Assembly: GCA_013298145.1 (NCBI GenBank)
Contig: JAAFJO010000003.1
Span: 186,001-250,000, forward strand
Length of the DNA stretch: 64,000 nucleotides
Source: Betaproteobacteria bacterium
GTDB lineage: Bacteria; Pseudomonadota; Gammaproteobacteria; Burkholderiales; Casimicrobiaceae
Direction of reading: 5' to 3'
Shown here: positions 26,271 to 35,461 of the stretch, in pieces
Numbering within the stretch: position 1 is the first letter of the stretch
Layout of the letters: every line of letters starts with the position of its first letter
Position numbers and translations under genes: made by a program
The notes under the pieces: model-generated
Seen by the model: the letters and a program-made list of their open reading frames with translations, nothing else
Told to the model about the DNA's origin: nothing
Database searches by the model: none

Positions 26271-27587
26271 CTAAATGGGGTGCGAGGACCATCGGGTCAG
26301 CACTGGCTTTCCGCTTTGAATGTTGAGCGCACCTTGCACAAACATTTGTTGTCGAGAGACGGATCCATCGTTGGCAGTCATTGAGATTTCAATCTGACCC
26401 GCGAAGGTAGGCGGTCCGTTCACCGGGCGAAACCGGTCCACCTTCACGAAGCGCACTTCGCGACGCTTCGTCGCTTCAAACACCTGCGTGAAATCGTTCA
26501 AAATCTTGCTGCGTCCCGCCACCTCTGTCGAAAAAAGGCGAGCAAATCGCTCCGATTGTCCTGCCTCAATCGACTCCGAAAGCAGCACTAAGAACTCATC
26601 CACAATGAATGTTGACTGCGGCACGGGCGCCTTTTCAAGCGATCTGTCCGAAAGTGGCTCTGAGGCGCTTCGCGTCCCCACAGGCTGCCTGAGCTGGGCG
26701 GCCTGCTGCGAGGTACGATCAGATGTCGAGTCGCGATTTGATGTCGCGTCGCTCGCCACTAACGAAAGGGTCGGGCTTGGGCTCAGCGCTACAGCAGACA
26801 CAGGAGGCGTCGTCGGCGCGACTGGTGGCAGCGAGGGCACCGCCGCAGCGTACGCTGGCGAGTCGTTTTTACGAGGTTCGGTGTGCGAAAGCGTTTGCGT
26901 TTCACGCAAACTCACACCGTCGCTTCGTGGTTTCGCCACCACGATTTCGGGGTGCTTTGGCGGCGCACTTAAGTTGAGCAATAGCACCGAGACCGAGAGA
27001 AAAAGTGCCGCAGCCCCCCAAACGAGCATATTCCGTGATCGCAGCCAGCCAAACCGGGACGCCGTGTCTTGCGTATCCGTGCGGGCGACGCGTACCTCCT
27101 CGCGGGGATAGTTGACAGCGGTCCCGACCGGGTCGACAAGCGACTCATCGTAGGCTTTTCTCCGCACCTCATCGTACAAAGTTTCGTACGCAAGATTTAC
27201 CTGTACCGCTGCGTCAAGCGGGAAATCCTCTGGTCGCACGTCCGGGTGCACCATTGCAATCAAACGCCGATAGTGATCTCGTACCTGCTCACTGGATGCG
27301 TCCCGCGTCAGTCCAAGGAGCGCGTAGTAGTTGCGACTGCTGCGCAACTGGCTACGGGCGATGTACCAAGCCGCGAGCTCTCGTAGCGTCTTCTCAGTAC
27401 CTTTCGAGCTGACCTGAATAGATGAATCTGGGCTCAACGCTGCTTCGGAAGTGGGCTTATTCGCCGCAAGCTGAAGGATTGCTAAACCCACGCTCGAATC
27501 CGAGACCACAGGCAATACCTCACCGCGCAGCGATTTACGATACGCAGCGCGAAGGTCGTTCGGGAGACTCTCTACAGTGAGCAGCAA
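26271..27587 (-). CDS. Membrane-anchored J-domain protein of the exopolysaccharide operon
   Basis: A 438-residue protein with a J domain at about 86-150 (NYYALLGLTRDASSEQV, the essential HPD at 114-116, and AYETLYDEVRRKAY). About 85 N-terminal residues of unknown nature precede it. One transmembrane segment lies at about 187-207. After it comes a Ser/Thr/Pro-rich linker and a C-terminal domain of about 120 residues (FIVDEFLVLLSESIEAG...) that would be periplasmic. J domains activate Hsp70 (DnaK). Here the cytoplasmic J domain may recruit DnaK to the export complex (inference). There is no zinc-finger or classical DnaJ C-terminal domain. Confidence 0.85.
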   Translation of the reverse strand: MLLTVESLPNDLRAAYRKSLRGEVLPVVSDSSVGLAILQLAANKPTSEAALSPDSSIQVSSKGTEKTLRELAAWYIARSQLRSSRNYYALLGLTRDASSEQVRDHYRRLIAMVHPDVRPEDFPLDAAVQVNLAYETLYDEVRRKAYDESLVDPVGTAVNYPREEVRVARTDTQDTASRFGWLRSRNMLVWGAAALFLSVSVLLLNLSAPPKHPEIVVAKPRSDGVSLRETQTLSHTEPRKNDSPAYAAAVPSLPPVAPTTPPVSAVALSPSPTLSLVASDATSNRDSTSDRTSQQAAQLRQPVGTRSASEPLSDRSLEKAPVPQSTFIVDEFLVLLSESIEAGQSERFARLFSTEVAGRSKILNDFTQVFEATKRREVRFVKVDRFRPVNGPPTFAGQIEISMTANDGSVSRQQMFVQGALNIQSGKPVLTRWSSHPI

Positions 27588-27654
27588 TTGTGCACCTCAA
27601 CCCAAGATGGTTGGCCGCAAGGGGAATTCATCGTCGCACGACCTTACAGCTTAA

Positions 27655-29946
27655 TTACGCGGTCTTTATGAGTTCGGGCTTGTCGCCGTAGTAGTAGAAC
27701 TGCTGCTCGTAGCCATACATCGCGAGTTCACTACCGAGCTTCGTAAGAACGGCCCCAATAGGTACCCGACCCGCCTGGCGCAGGCGGCGAACCGCGTTAC
27801 GAATCGCGGCCTTTCGCGTCTTCGCGCTTTCCACTACGAATAGCGCAGCGTCGACGCGGTTACAAAGGATGATTGAGTCAGCAATCCCAAGAATAGGTGG
27901 GCCGTCAAAAATAATGTGATCGAAGTTTGTCGCCGTCGGGTCAATTAGGCGCGCTAAGTTGTCTCCACTTAGCAGTTCAGCAGGATTGGGTGGGATCGGG
28001 CCGCCGGTGATCACGTACAAGTTCGCGAACTTTGTTTTGCGGGTCACCGAAATCGGGTCAAGATTCGATGAGAGGATGTTGGAAAGCCCGCTCTCGTGAT
28101 CCATTCCAAGCATGCGGTGCATCGTCGGATTACGCATATCCGCATCCACCAGCAGAACACGCCGCCCCATTTGAGCAAGGGCGGCAGCGATCGAAAACGC
28201 CGAAGTCGATTTACCCTCGTTTTTAGTGCAACTGGTTACCACCAACGTCCGCGGCGCGCCCCTCGCCGTCGAAAACTGTAGGGCTGTGCGTACTGAGCGG
28301 TACGCCTCGGCGAGCGCGGATCGCGGGTCCTCGGTCGCTTGCTGAGCGGCCGTTGCCTTCGTCACGCTTACGCGAGGAATAACACCGAGTAGCGGCATGC
28401 CCGTGAAGCGTTCAACCTCATCAGGAAACTTGATCGAGTCATCCATGTACTCGATGACAAACGCGAGAGCCAGACCCGCCATGATCCCGAGCAGCAGGCC
28501 AGTCATCACGCCACGCATTACATCGGGGCGAAATGGGAATAGAGGTGTTTGTGCTCGATCTACGATGGCGACGTTGTTGGTGTTCGATTGCGAGGTAATC
28601 GCGAGTTCTTTCGACCGCTGCAAAAGGCCAGCGTACATCTCGCGGTTCGTGTCAACCTCGCGCTTCAAAATGCCATAGCGAATTCCTTGATCTTGAGACT
28701 CTAAGATGTTTCGCTTCGATGTTTCAACGCGACTGCGCAGGCGCTCCTCTTGCGCCTTAGCGGAATCTAGCGCCGCCTTTGCGTTCACCTCGACACTGGA
28801 GGTAACCGTCTTGATCTCGTCTTGAATGCGACGCTCGGCGTTATCAAGCTGCGCCTGTAAGGCCTGCATTCGAGGGTGGGTCGATTTGTACGTTCTGAGC
28901 TGATCTTGGTATTCAAGCTCGAGCTTTGCTTTATTTTCCTTAAACGCGGCGAGCGCTCTGTTTTCCAGCAACTCTTTCGCCGACGACGACGAGCGCCGCG
29001 CCTCATCGTAGTTCGCTTCCGCCTTGATGCGCTCGCGTTCGGCTGCGGCTAGCGCTGCTGAAAAGTCAGAAAAGTTTTGAGCCGCTGGGTTCGACTTTTC
29101 CTCAACGTTGAGAATTTGCTTCTGCTTTGTGTAAGAAATCAGGGTGTTTTCCGACTCTTCGAGTCGAGACTTGGCCCGAGTGAGCTCCGTTTCGAGAAAC
29201 TTTCTTGCGTACGCCGATGCGTCCACCTTTCGATCAAGATTTGACGCGATGTATGCGTCCGCCCACGTATTGGCCATTCGCGCAGCTAGATCTGGGTCGG
29301 CTCCGATGACGTTGATACGAACCAGCTTTGTGCCAGCCACTGGCGCGACCGACATCGATCCGCGCAGGCCGGCGAGCACGGATTCACGGTCAAGTACCTG
29401 GCGATCTTTGACCGAGGGCTCGCTACGCTTGCGCAGCGTGGTCATGATGCGACCGATCCAATCATCGCGCTTCGCCGCGCTCTCGGGGGTGTCAGCGCCT
29501 TGCGGATCGGCTTGAGTCGGTCGCCCGGAGCGGTCGATATCGAGGTTTAGCGTCTCCATGACGCGCTCTGCAAGTTGTCGGCTTCGGATCAGCTCTAGCT
29601 GCGTTTGTAAAAACGAGCCGTCGTCGTAGAAGTCCTCGGTGGTGCCGCGAGCATCCTTGTAATCCACGACGCGCTGTGCACTGCGGTCGATCTGCAGGGT
29701 TGTGGACGCTTGATAGAGCGGCGTTTCCATCAGCGTACGAATGGTCAAGTAGGCTACACCAAGCAGCGTACAAGCCAGAATCCACCATTTGCGTTTCCAG
29801 ACGATTCGGATGAGGTCGCGTAGGTGAAGCGAATCGTCGAGATCGGTATTGAGCTGGTTGGGGGCGGCGTAAACCGCGAGTGGATTCGCGTTATGTGGAA
29901 CAAGGGCTCCGCCTGCTGGCTGCGGCGAATTCTGCGGTGGATTCAA
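27655..29946 (-). CDS. Polysaccharide co-polymerase / tyrosine autokinase (Wzc-like)
   Basis: A 763-residue inner-membrane protein controlling chain length and assembly. The N-terminal Wzz domain has a first transmembrane segment near residue 52 (WWILACTLLGVAYLT), then a long periplasmic coiled-coil-rich region (about 240-440), and a second membrane segment near 485-505 (MRGVMTGLLLGIMAGLALAF). The cytoplasmic BY-kinase domain has Walker A NEGKSTSAF (G578-T581), Walker A' VLLVDADMRNP and Walker B HIIFDGPP. The C-terminus holds a tyrosine cluster YGYEQQFYYYGD (Tyr744, 746, 751-753), the usual autophosphorylation site. The CpsB-type phosphatase two genes upstream would reverse it. Confidence 0.95.
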   Translation of the reverse strand: MNPPQNSPQPAGGALVPHNANPLAVYAAPNQLNTDLDDSLHLRDLIRIVWKRKWWILACTLLGVAYLTIRTLMETPLYQASTTLQIDRSAQRVVDYKDARGTTEDFYDDGSFLQTQLELIRSRQLAERVMETLNLDIDRSGRPTQADPQGADTPESAAKRDDWIGRIMTTLRKRSEPSVKDRQVLDRESVLAGLRGSMSVAPVAGTKLVRINVIGADPDLAARMANTWADAYIASNLDRKVDASAYARKFLETELTRAKSRLEESENTLISYTKQKQILNVEEKSNPAAQNFSDFSAALAAAERERIKAEANYDEARRSSSSAKELLENRALAAFKENKAKLELEYQDQLRTYKSTHPRMQALQAQLDNAERRIQDEIKTVTSSVEVNAKAALDSAKAQEERLRSRVETSKRNILESQDQGIRYGILKREVDTNREMYAGLLQRSKELAITSQSNTNNVAIVDRAQTPLFPFRPDVMRGVMTGLLLGIMAGLALAFVIEYMDDSIKFPDEVERFTGMPLLGVIPRVSVTKATAAQQATEDPRSALAEAYRSVRTALQFSTARGAPRTLVVTSCTKNEGKSTSAFSIAAALAQMGRRVLLVDADMRNPTMHRMLGMDHESGLSNILSSNLDPISVTRKTKFANLYVITGGPIPPNPAELLSGDNLARLIDPTATNFDHIIFDGPPILGIADSIILCNRVDAALFVVESAKTRKAAIRNAVRRLRQAGRVPIGAVLTKLGSELAMYGYEQQFYYYGDKPELIKTA

Positions 29947-30020
29947 AACTACTCCGTGTAACTTTTAGTGTCTTTATTTTTTTGCGTTAAGCGCAGAAGC
30001 CGTTACGGCCCCCCCAGCGC

Positions 30021-30737
30021 CTAGCGGATAAATGCGAACGGGTTGAAAACAGAAAGAATGTCCGAGAAAACAGAGTCTCGGATTGCTGCGCGTGTTTTCG
30101 AACGATTCACAACGATCAAATCGTCATTCATGATCCGGGGATCTTCTGCTTCGCCGACGCGAATCTTTTCAACGTCGTAGGTAAGCGTCTCTTGTTTACC
30201 GTCCGTTTGCATCCGAAAGACCTTCACGTTTGTGAGATCGCCGAGATTGCCCTGACCGCCAGCAAGCGCGATTGCCCGAAGCAGTGTGGTGGGGCCCTGA
30301 AGCGGGAACACACCAGGTTTACTCACCGCGCCTTCTACGGTGAAGCGGGAGCTGATCGCTTCCTTCACGAAGACGGTGACCTGTGGGTTCTGCAGGTATT
30401 GTTCCGACAATCGGTCGGCGATCAAGCGTTCGAGTTGAATTGAGGTGAGCCCGATAGCCATGACCGTGCCGACGAGCGGCAGGCTCACATTGCCTTGAGA
30501 GTTGACGCGAACGGTACGCGTGAGTTCCGCTTGGCCATAGACCGAAATGTCGAGCAGGTCTTGATTGCCGATCTTGTATTCATCAAGCACGGCGGCTGGA
30601 AGCCGTATCTGCGTGGCTTCACTGGCGCTTCCCGATGGAGCGCGCGCGGGCGACGGCTGGGCAGACAATGACCCGGCGCACGCAGCGAGAGACGCGATCA
30701 CGATCGATCTAGCAAGCAAACACAACCATGGCTTCAT
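30021..30737 (-). CDS. Polysaccharide export lipoprotein (Wza-like)
   Basis: About 238 residues from the ATG 30735-30737, preferred because AGAGGA lies four bases upstream; an upstream ATG at 30764 is possible. The signal peptide ends with a lipobox-like LAAC (Cys20), as expected for an outer-membrane lipoprotein. A poly-export domain follows (YKIGNQDLLDISVYGQAEL, VNSQGNVSLPLVG), then an SLBB-type part (FTVEGAVSKPGVFPLQGPTTLLRAIALAGG). It is shorter than E. coli Wza, with one SLBB-type domain. It would form the outer-membrane exit channel with the Wzc-like kinase. Confidence 0.92.
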   Translation of the reverse strand: MKPWLCLLARSIVIASLAACAGSLSAQPSPARAPSGSASEATQIRLPAAVLDEYKIGNQDLLDISVYGQAELTRTVRVNSQGNVSLPLVGTVMAIGLTSIQLERLIADRLSEQYLQNPQVTVFVKEAISSRFTVEGAVSKPGVFPLQGPTTLLRAIALAGGQGNLGDLTNVKVFRMQTDGKQETLTYDVEKIRVGEAEDPRIMNDDLIVVNRSKTRAAIRDSVFSDILSVFNPFAFIR

Positions 30738-30774
30738 AGCTTCCTCTGCGATGGATTGCATCAATCCGGTGAAG

Positions 30775-31584
30775 TCAGGCCGCGCCGCGGCCCAATACTT
30801 TCCCTATTATCGCGCGAAGCGCACTTGGTGTGGAGCGCACCTGATGGGCGGGCGGACGCGCGTCGGCTGAGATGGCCAGATTGTTCAGGACAAGGTTGGG
30901 ACGCGTTTCCACCATCGCTGCGGCTTCGACGGCACCTACCAGCGCCTCGGCGCGTTTCCGCGCGGCGGCGATGACTGGGGCTCGGCGCCCAGTGGTGTGG
31001 CCGTCAGATGCGATGACGTCGCACCAACCCTCGCCGATGAGTTGCTCCGAGAAGCGCATTGCGGCTGGTCCGAAACTTCCGAGAAGCGCGCCGCTGGTCA
31101 CTTGTAACCAGGCGCCGCTGCGCGCAATCGAGAAGAAATCGGCGGTGTGTTGGCCGTACCAAGACAGCCGTTCGGGATGGGTAATGATGGGCGTGATCCC
31201 GTCAGAAATCAGGCGAAACACTGACTCAGTAAATCGCGGGGGTCGAACATGATGCGATGGCTCAAGCAACAAATAGCGGCTGCCGCCTAACAGCGGAATG
31301 CGGCCACTTTCGATTCCGGCGTTGATCTCGGGCACAAGGTGAACGTCGGCCCCAAAGTTGAGCGAAAGAGATATGCCTTTGTCATTGAGGATGAGTTGCA
31401 AATTTGCAACGTGACGTTTGATGTTTTCTGCCGTGTTCTCGTAGAGGCCCGGGTAGATATGGGGCGTACAAAATGTTGTTTTGATGCCGTCCGCTGCAGC
31501 CATTTTTGCCATGTTGATGCTGCCTTCAAGCGACGTTGGACCGTCGTCAATTCCTGGCAGCATGTGACAATGCAAGTCAATCAC
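30775..31584 (-). CDS. CpsB/CapC-type protein-tyrosine phosphatase (PHP fold)
   Basis: A 269-residue metal-dependent phosphatase of the PHP superfamily, expected to dephosphorylate the tyrosine tail of the Wzc-like kinase. Motifs visible: MIDLHCHMLPGIDDG (metal-binding His pair), FCTPHIYPG, PIITHPERLSWYG and VIASDGHTTGRR. It is the first gene of the minus-strand exopolysaccharide operon. The 266-base gap upstream (31585-31850) separates it from the divergent lasso-peptide cluster and should hold both promoters, though I found no clear consensus pair there. Confidence 0.93.
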   Translation of the reverse strand: MIDLHCHMLPGIDDGPTSLEGSINMAKMAAADGIKTTFCTPHIYPGLYENTAENIKRHVANLQLILNDKGISLSLNFGADVHLVPEINAGIESGRIPLLGGSRYLLLEPSHHVRPPRFTESVFRLISDGITPIITHPERLSWYGQHTADFFSIARSGAWLQVTSGALLGSFGPAAMRFSEQLIGEGWCDVIASDGHTTGRRAPVIAAARKRAEALVGAVEAAAMVETRPNLVLNNLAISADARPPAHQVRSTPSALRAIIGKVLGRGAA

Positions 31585-31850
31585 GAGCGTGGCTCGCTAA
31601 TCGCTGGGTGTGAGAACACGTAGAGCACATTTCAATGAAGCATCGCGAGGGTGTGTGAGCGAAAAAACGGGCGTCAATCAGGGGAAGGCGCATTCGCAAT
31701 CTTTCGCCGTTTGTATTGCCCTTTTATTGTGGCGGGTTAAAGCTGATCGTGCGCGGTGAGTAGAGCGATCACGACAGGCATGTCGGTCACCCGATCACGC
31801 GGGATGATAGGCGAAGTTTATTGGGCAATGCACCTTAAAAAAATCAAAAT

Positions 31851-32948
31851 ATGCGCATGACTGATCCGTGGGCAGCACATCGCGCTGCAATCTCTATTGA
31901 AGAGGGGGGAAGCGTCGTACATGCGCTTGGTGAACTGCTTCGGTGTCATGACAACGACATGGAAAACGTAATTTCTTTTCTCACCTGGCACGGGCTTTGT
32001 GGGCTCTGGAGCGAGGCGCTTTTGGCGCACCGAGGTGCTTCCAAAAATGATGGGTGGCACCACGACGCGGCGCTCAACGGACTGCACGACCGACTCTCGA
32101 ATTTGCAACGACAGCAATTCGCACATCAGCTTCTGCAAGATGCCGTGATGAAGCCAGCAAGCCGCGCGCTCGATCAAGCGTCTGTGCCGTATGTTTGGCT
32201 CAAAGCGGCGGCCGTTCGCGGTGAACTTTACCCACGCCCAGGGCTACGTCCTTCAACGGATCTTGATTTACTGGTTGCGCCAATCGACCGAGAGCGTGCT
32301 GTTCGTGCACTCGTCTCCGTGGGCGCAGTGTGCGTTGGGCCAGAAAGTTTCTCGTCGCACGAACAAGTCTTGCGGCATGGTTCGGTAGACCTTGATCTGC
32401 ACTGGCATGTGCTCGCACCAGGACGCCTGCGTCCCGGCGTCACTGAAGACATCCTGCGCGACCGTGTAGTTACGGCCAGCGGTGCGCGGCCGAGCCATTC
32501 GCACTTGCTCGCGCTCGCGCTCATCCACCCCGCTTTTGCGAAGCACGTATGTAGTCGCTACATGGGGCTAAACCGAGTGGCAGACACGTTGCGTATGCTT
32601 CGGCTGTGGAGTATTGAGGTAGAAGAGTTGATACAAGTTACAAAACGTTGGGGCGGCTTTACGGCGGCTAAAGCGAGTATTTATTGGTTATCGAAAATAA
32701 GTGAAATGGTCCGCTTGTCCCAATTAAACATGGCTTTCAATAGAGAAGCTAGCAAAGCGCGTGACAAATTCCTTGCCCGCAGAATCGACCAAAACTGGCC
32801 GGATCAGTGGGTTGATCGTTCGACGGCAATACTCGGCTTGACTTTTTCAGTGTGGCTGCAAGATTCGCCCAGCGACGCACTGCGCGCGGTTTGGGCGCGG
32901 GGCGCTCGTGCGCGGCATTCGATGACGAAGGCGAGTGCCCTCCTATGA
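31851..32948 (+). CDS. Nucleotidyltransferase-family protein, first gene of lasso cluster
   Basis: A 365-residue protein of the uncharacterised NTP_transf_5-like family. The core motif is YVWLKAAAVRGELYP (about 114-128) followed by STDLDLLV (135-142), whose two Asp residues would bind the metal, and later VDLDLHWHV. Members of this family are often seen beside lasso-peptide and other RiPP genes, but their reaction is not known to me. Its stop overlaps the next start (ATGA at 32945-32948), so it is co-translated with the exporter. The start could be 31851 or the second ATG at 31857; no clear ribosome-binding site. A related gene closes the cluster on the other strand (44865-46049). Confidence 0.85.
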   Translation: MRMTDPWAAHRAAISIEEGGSVVHALGELLRCHDNDMENVISFLTWHGLCGLWSEALLAHRGASKNDGWHHDAALNGLHDRLSNLQRQQFAHQLLQDAVMKPASRALDQASVPYVWLKAAAVRGELYPRPGLRPSTDLDLLVAPIDRERAVRALVSVGAVCVGPESFSSHEQVLRHGSVDLDLHWHVLAPGRLRPGVTEDILRDRVVTASGARPSHSHLLALALIHPAFAKHVCSRYMGLNRVADTLRMLRLWSIEVEELIQVTKRWGGFTAAKASIYWLSKISEMVRLSQLNMAFNREASKARDKFLARRIDQNWPDQWVDRSTAILGLTFSVWLQDSPSDALRAVWARGARARHSMTKASALL

Positions 32949-34633
32949 GCGATTTCATTCAGGCGCTCATTGGTTTTGCGCGCCCGCATCGCCGCGCTAT
33001 TGCGATTGGCGCTGCGTTTTTGGTAGCGGAGGCGTTGCTCGGGTTGCTATTGCCGTGGCTCGGCGGGCGCTTTGTCGACACCGTGTTTTCAGGCGTCACC
33101 CGCGGTGGATGGTCATTCACGATGATTCTGCTCGCAGTCGCCGCGCTCATTAGCTTCCAAACGGTTCTATCGGTAGTGGGCGGCTACATCGCTGCGAAAC
33201 GGGCGGTATTGATATCTGCGGATATCCGACGCCGAACGTACGACCATCTTCAGTCGCTGCCGCTTGGCTATTTCCAAGCGCGGCGCCATGGCGAAATTCT
33301 CTCTGTGCTCACCAATGATGTGGCGGTCGTGAGTTACTACTTGAGCGGCTCAGTAGTGGGCATTTTGCCGGCGGTGGTCACCGGGGTTGGCTCGCTTGTA
33401 TTGATGCTCTCAATCGATCCTTGGATGGCGCTTGCTGCCGCCACGGCGATTCCGCTCTTCTACGTGCTCATCAAACTGGTAGGGCGTGGCATTCGACCGC
33501 TGTCAGTGCAGCTGCAGGATGCCTGGGCCAAGAGCTTCGCCCTCGAAGAGGAAAACACCGCGTTGCTCCCGGCCATCAAATCCTTCGTTCGCGAACCGAT
33601 CGAAACCGATCGTCACCGGGAACGAATCAATCGCGTGGTGGACCTTACGCTTAAGCAGCAGTGGCGAGAAACGGCAATTGGTCCTGGCATGGCGTGGGCC
33701 GCGGCCATGGGCATGCTCGCGATTTTGTGGGTCGCCGGTGAACGGATCGTGGGCGGCGAAATGGGCAAAGGCGCCCTGGTGTCGTTTTTGCTCTACACCG
33801 CGCTTTTGACGCGTCCGGTGAGCTCGATGGCCTCGCTTTATGCACAAACGCAACATGCACGAGCGGCCATGGATCGCGTTCAGGGGCTCTACTCTGAGGC
33901 CTCCGAAGACTACGGTGAAGATCGACCTGCACTTTCCCTGCGCGGCGGCGAAATCGAGTTTCGTGACATAACCTTTGCCTACCCAAACCGCGAACCCGTG
34001 CTCAGGCAGTTCTCGCTCAGCGTTCCCGCACGGCAAACGCTAGCGATTACGGGCGACAACGGCGTGGGGAAATCAACGCTGATCTCGCTACTCTTGCGGA
34101 TCAACGTACCGAGCAGCGGGCAGATTCTTGTCGATGGACAAAATCTGGATTCGGTGTCTTTGCGCTCGATCCGTCAATCGGTCGGATACGTGTCGCAGAA
34201 CATTTTTCTGCTGAACGGCAGCGTGCGCGACAACATCGCCTTCGGCGCACCCAGCGCAACCGACGAGCAAATCCAGAACGCCGCGCGACTTGCGCAGGCC
34301 GCAACTTTTATCGATCAATTGCCCGAGCAGATGGAAACCATCATCGGTGACCATGGCGTGAAGCTCTCTGGCGGGCAACGGCAGCGACTCGCGCTGGCGC
34401 GGGCGCTGCTGGTTGATCCACCCATTTTGGTGCTCGACGAAGCCACTGCGATGTTCGATCCTGAGGCCGAACTGAGTTTCCTACATGAGTGCGCCGATGC
34501 GCTACGCACGAGAACTGTGTTGCTCATCACGCATCGCCCAGCAAGCCTTCGTTTGGCTGATCGCATCATCCGCCTAGATGCTGCCTTGAGTGGCCAGACG
34601 CCTCGTGTTGCGCTTGTGCCGCATCCGCCGTAG
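32945..34633 (+). CDS. ABC exporter of the lasso-peptide cluster (D protein)
   Basis: A 562-residue half-transporter with an N-terminal six-helix ABC membrane domain and a C-terminal ATPase. The start ATG at 32945 is fixed by the ATGA overlap with the upstream gene. The ATPase shows Walker A GDNGVGKSTL (from G370), Q-loop QSVGYVSQNIFLLNG, signature LSGGQRQRLALARALL, Walker B PPILVLDEAT and H-loop LLITHRPASL. In lasso clusters the D protein exports the mature peptide and gives self-protection. There is no N-terminal C39 peptidase domain, which fits a system with a separate leader peptidase. Confidence 0.92.
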   Translation: MSDFIQALIGFARPHRRAIAIGAAFLVAEALLGLLLPWLGGRFVDTVFSGVTRGGWSFTMILLAVAALISFQTVLSVVGGYIAAKRAVLISADIRRRTYDHLQSLPLGYFQARRHGEILSVLTNDVAVVSYYLSGSVVGILPAVVTGVGSLVLMLSIDPWMALAAATAIPLFYVLIKLVGRGIRPLSVQLQDAWAKSFALEEENTALLPAIKSFVREPIETDRHRERINRVVDLTLKQQWRETAIGPGMAWAAAMGMLAILWVAGERIVGGEMGKGALVSFLLYTALLTRPVSSMASLYAQTQHARAAMDRVQGLYSEASEDYGEDRPALSLRGGEIEFRDITFAYPNREPVLRQFSLSVPARQTLAITGDNGVGKSTLISLLLRINVPSSGQILVDGQNLDSVSLRSIRQSVGYVSQNIFLLNGSVRDNIAFGAPSATDEQIQNAARLAQAATFIDQLPEQMETIIGDHGVKLSGGQRQRLALARALLVDPPILVLDEATAMFDPEAELSFLHECADALRTRTVLLITHRPASLRLADRIIRLDAALSGQTPRVALVPHPP

Positions 34634-34710
34634 GCAAGTGGTGGACGGGTGTGGATCACCCACTCACGCGTGTGCAAGAATTCAGGGCTAGAGGGTTTAC
34701 AGCAAAAAAT

Positions 34711-35004
34711 ATGAGCGGTATTTGGGCACAAAAAATTGAGCTTTCCGAGGACGTTTTGCACCAAGAGCTGAGCGGTGAGACGGTACTTTTGAATCTCAAA
34801 ACGGAGCATTACTTCGGACTCGATCCCGTCGGCACACGAATTTGGCAAGTGCTCGGCGAGACCGCAAGCGCCGAAACGGTCATCGCCCGACTCCTCGACG
34901 AATACGAAGTGGACGAACCCACCCTCCGAGCAGACGTTGAGCGTTTGATCGACGAACTTGCAAAAGCCGGTTTGTTGCGTTTCGCGCAGGCCGAAGCCGC
35001 GTAG
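34711..35004 (+). CDS. PqqD-like RiPP recognition protein (lasso B1)
   Basis: A 97-residue PqqD-fold protein, the recognition half of a split lasso B enzyme. It binds the precursor leader and presents it to the protease. The start ATG is at 34711; the frame is open to 34651 but the added 20 residues look random. Family marks: the early strands QELSGETVLLNLKTEHYFGLDPVGTRIWQ, then ETVIARLLDEYEVDEPTLRADVERLIDELAKAGLL. The B2 peptidase begins seven bases after its stop. Split B1/B2 systems typically use a YxxP leader motif, which both precursors in this window have. Confidence 0.93.
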   Translation: MSGIWAQKIELSEDVLHQELSGETVLLNLKTEHYFGLDPVGTRIWQVLGETASAETVIARLLDEYEVDEPTLRADVERLIDELAKAGLLRFAQAEAA

Positions 35005-35011
35005 CCGAGCA

Positions 35012-35434
35012 ATGCTTAAAACGGCGCTGAGTTTTAATCGGGCGCAATGGCGTCATTTCGGTGCGGCGCTTGTGCTGTTGCCGCGTATCGACCTCAGGCT
35101 ACGACGGCTGGGCTACGCAGCGACCCGCGAATGGATTGATTCAGAAGCAGCAAAAGCCTTCAAGCCGTTGGTTTCACCGGACGAGATGGCGTTTTGTCGC
35201 GAAACCGCTGTTGCGGTGAGCGTGGCGGGTCGCCGCACGCTTTGGCGAACGTCCTGCCTGCGCCAAGCACTTGCGCTTCGCTATTTTCTTGGCCGTCGCG
35301 GTATTGAAACCGAGTTGCGTATCGGCGTTCGCGGCGGGCAGGGCGAGTTTGCGGCCCACGCATGGGTCGAAAAAAATGGCGCAGTGTTAATCGGCGGCGA
35401 GTACGCGGGCGAACGCTACGTCGCGCTAACTTAG
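35012..35434 (+). CDS. Transglutaminase-like leader peptidase (lasso B2)
   Basis: A 140-residue cysteine protease of the lasso B2 family (transglutaminase-like core) that cuts the leader from the precursor. Catalytic Cys82 lies in TSCLRQALALRYFLGRRG and His116 in AAHAWVEKNGAVLIGGE. The third catalytic residue expected about 12 positions later is not an obvious Asp (Gly128 there), so the triad partner is unclear. The start ATG 35012 is seven bases after the B1 stop; an open extension upstream overlaps B1 and is unlikely. It is the only B2 in the cluster, so it must serve both precursors. Confidence 0.93.
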   Translation: MLKTALSFNRAQWRHFGAALVLLPRIDLRLRRLGYAATREWIDSEAAKAFKPLVSPDEMAFCRETAVAVSVAGRRTLWRTSCLRQALALRYFLGRRGIETELRIGVRGGQGEFAAHAWVEKNGAVLIGGEYAGERYVALT

Positions 35435-35461
35435 GCGCTTCGGCGCAAACGGAAACCAGGT

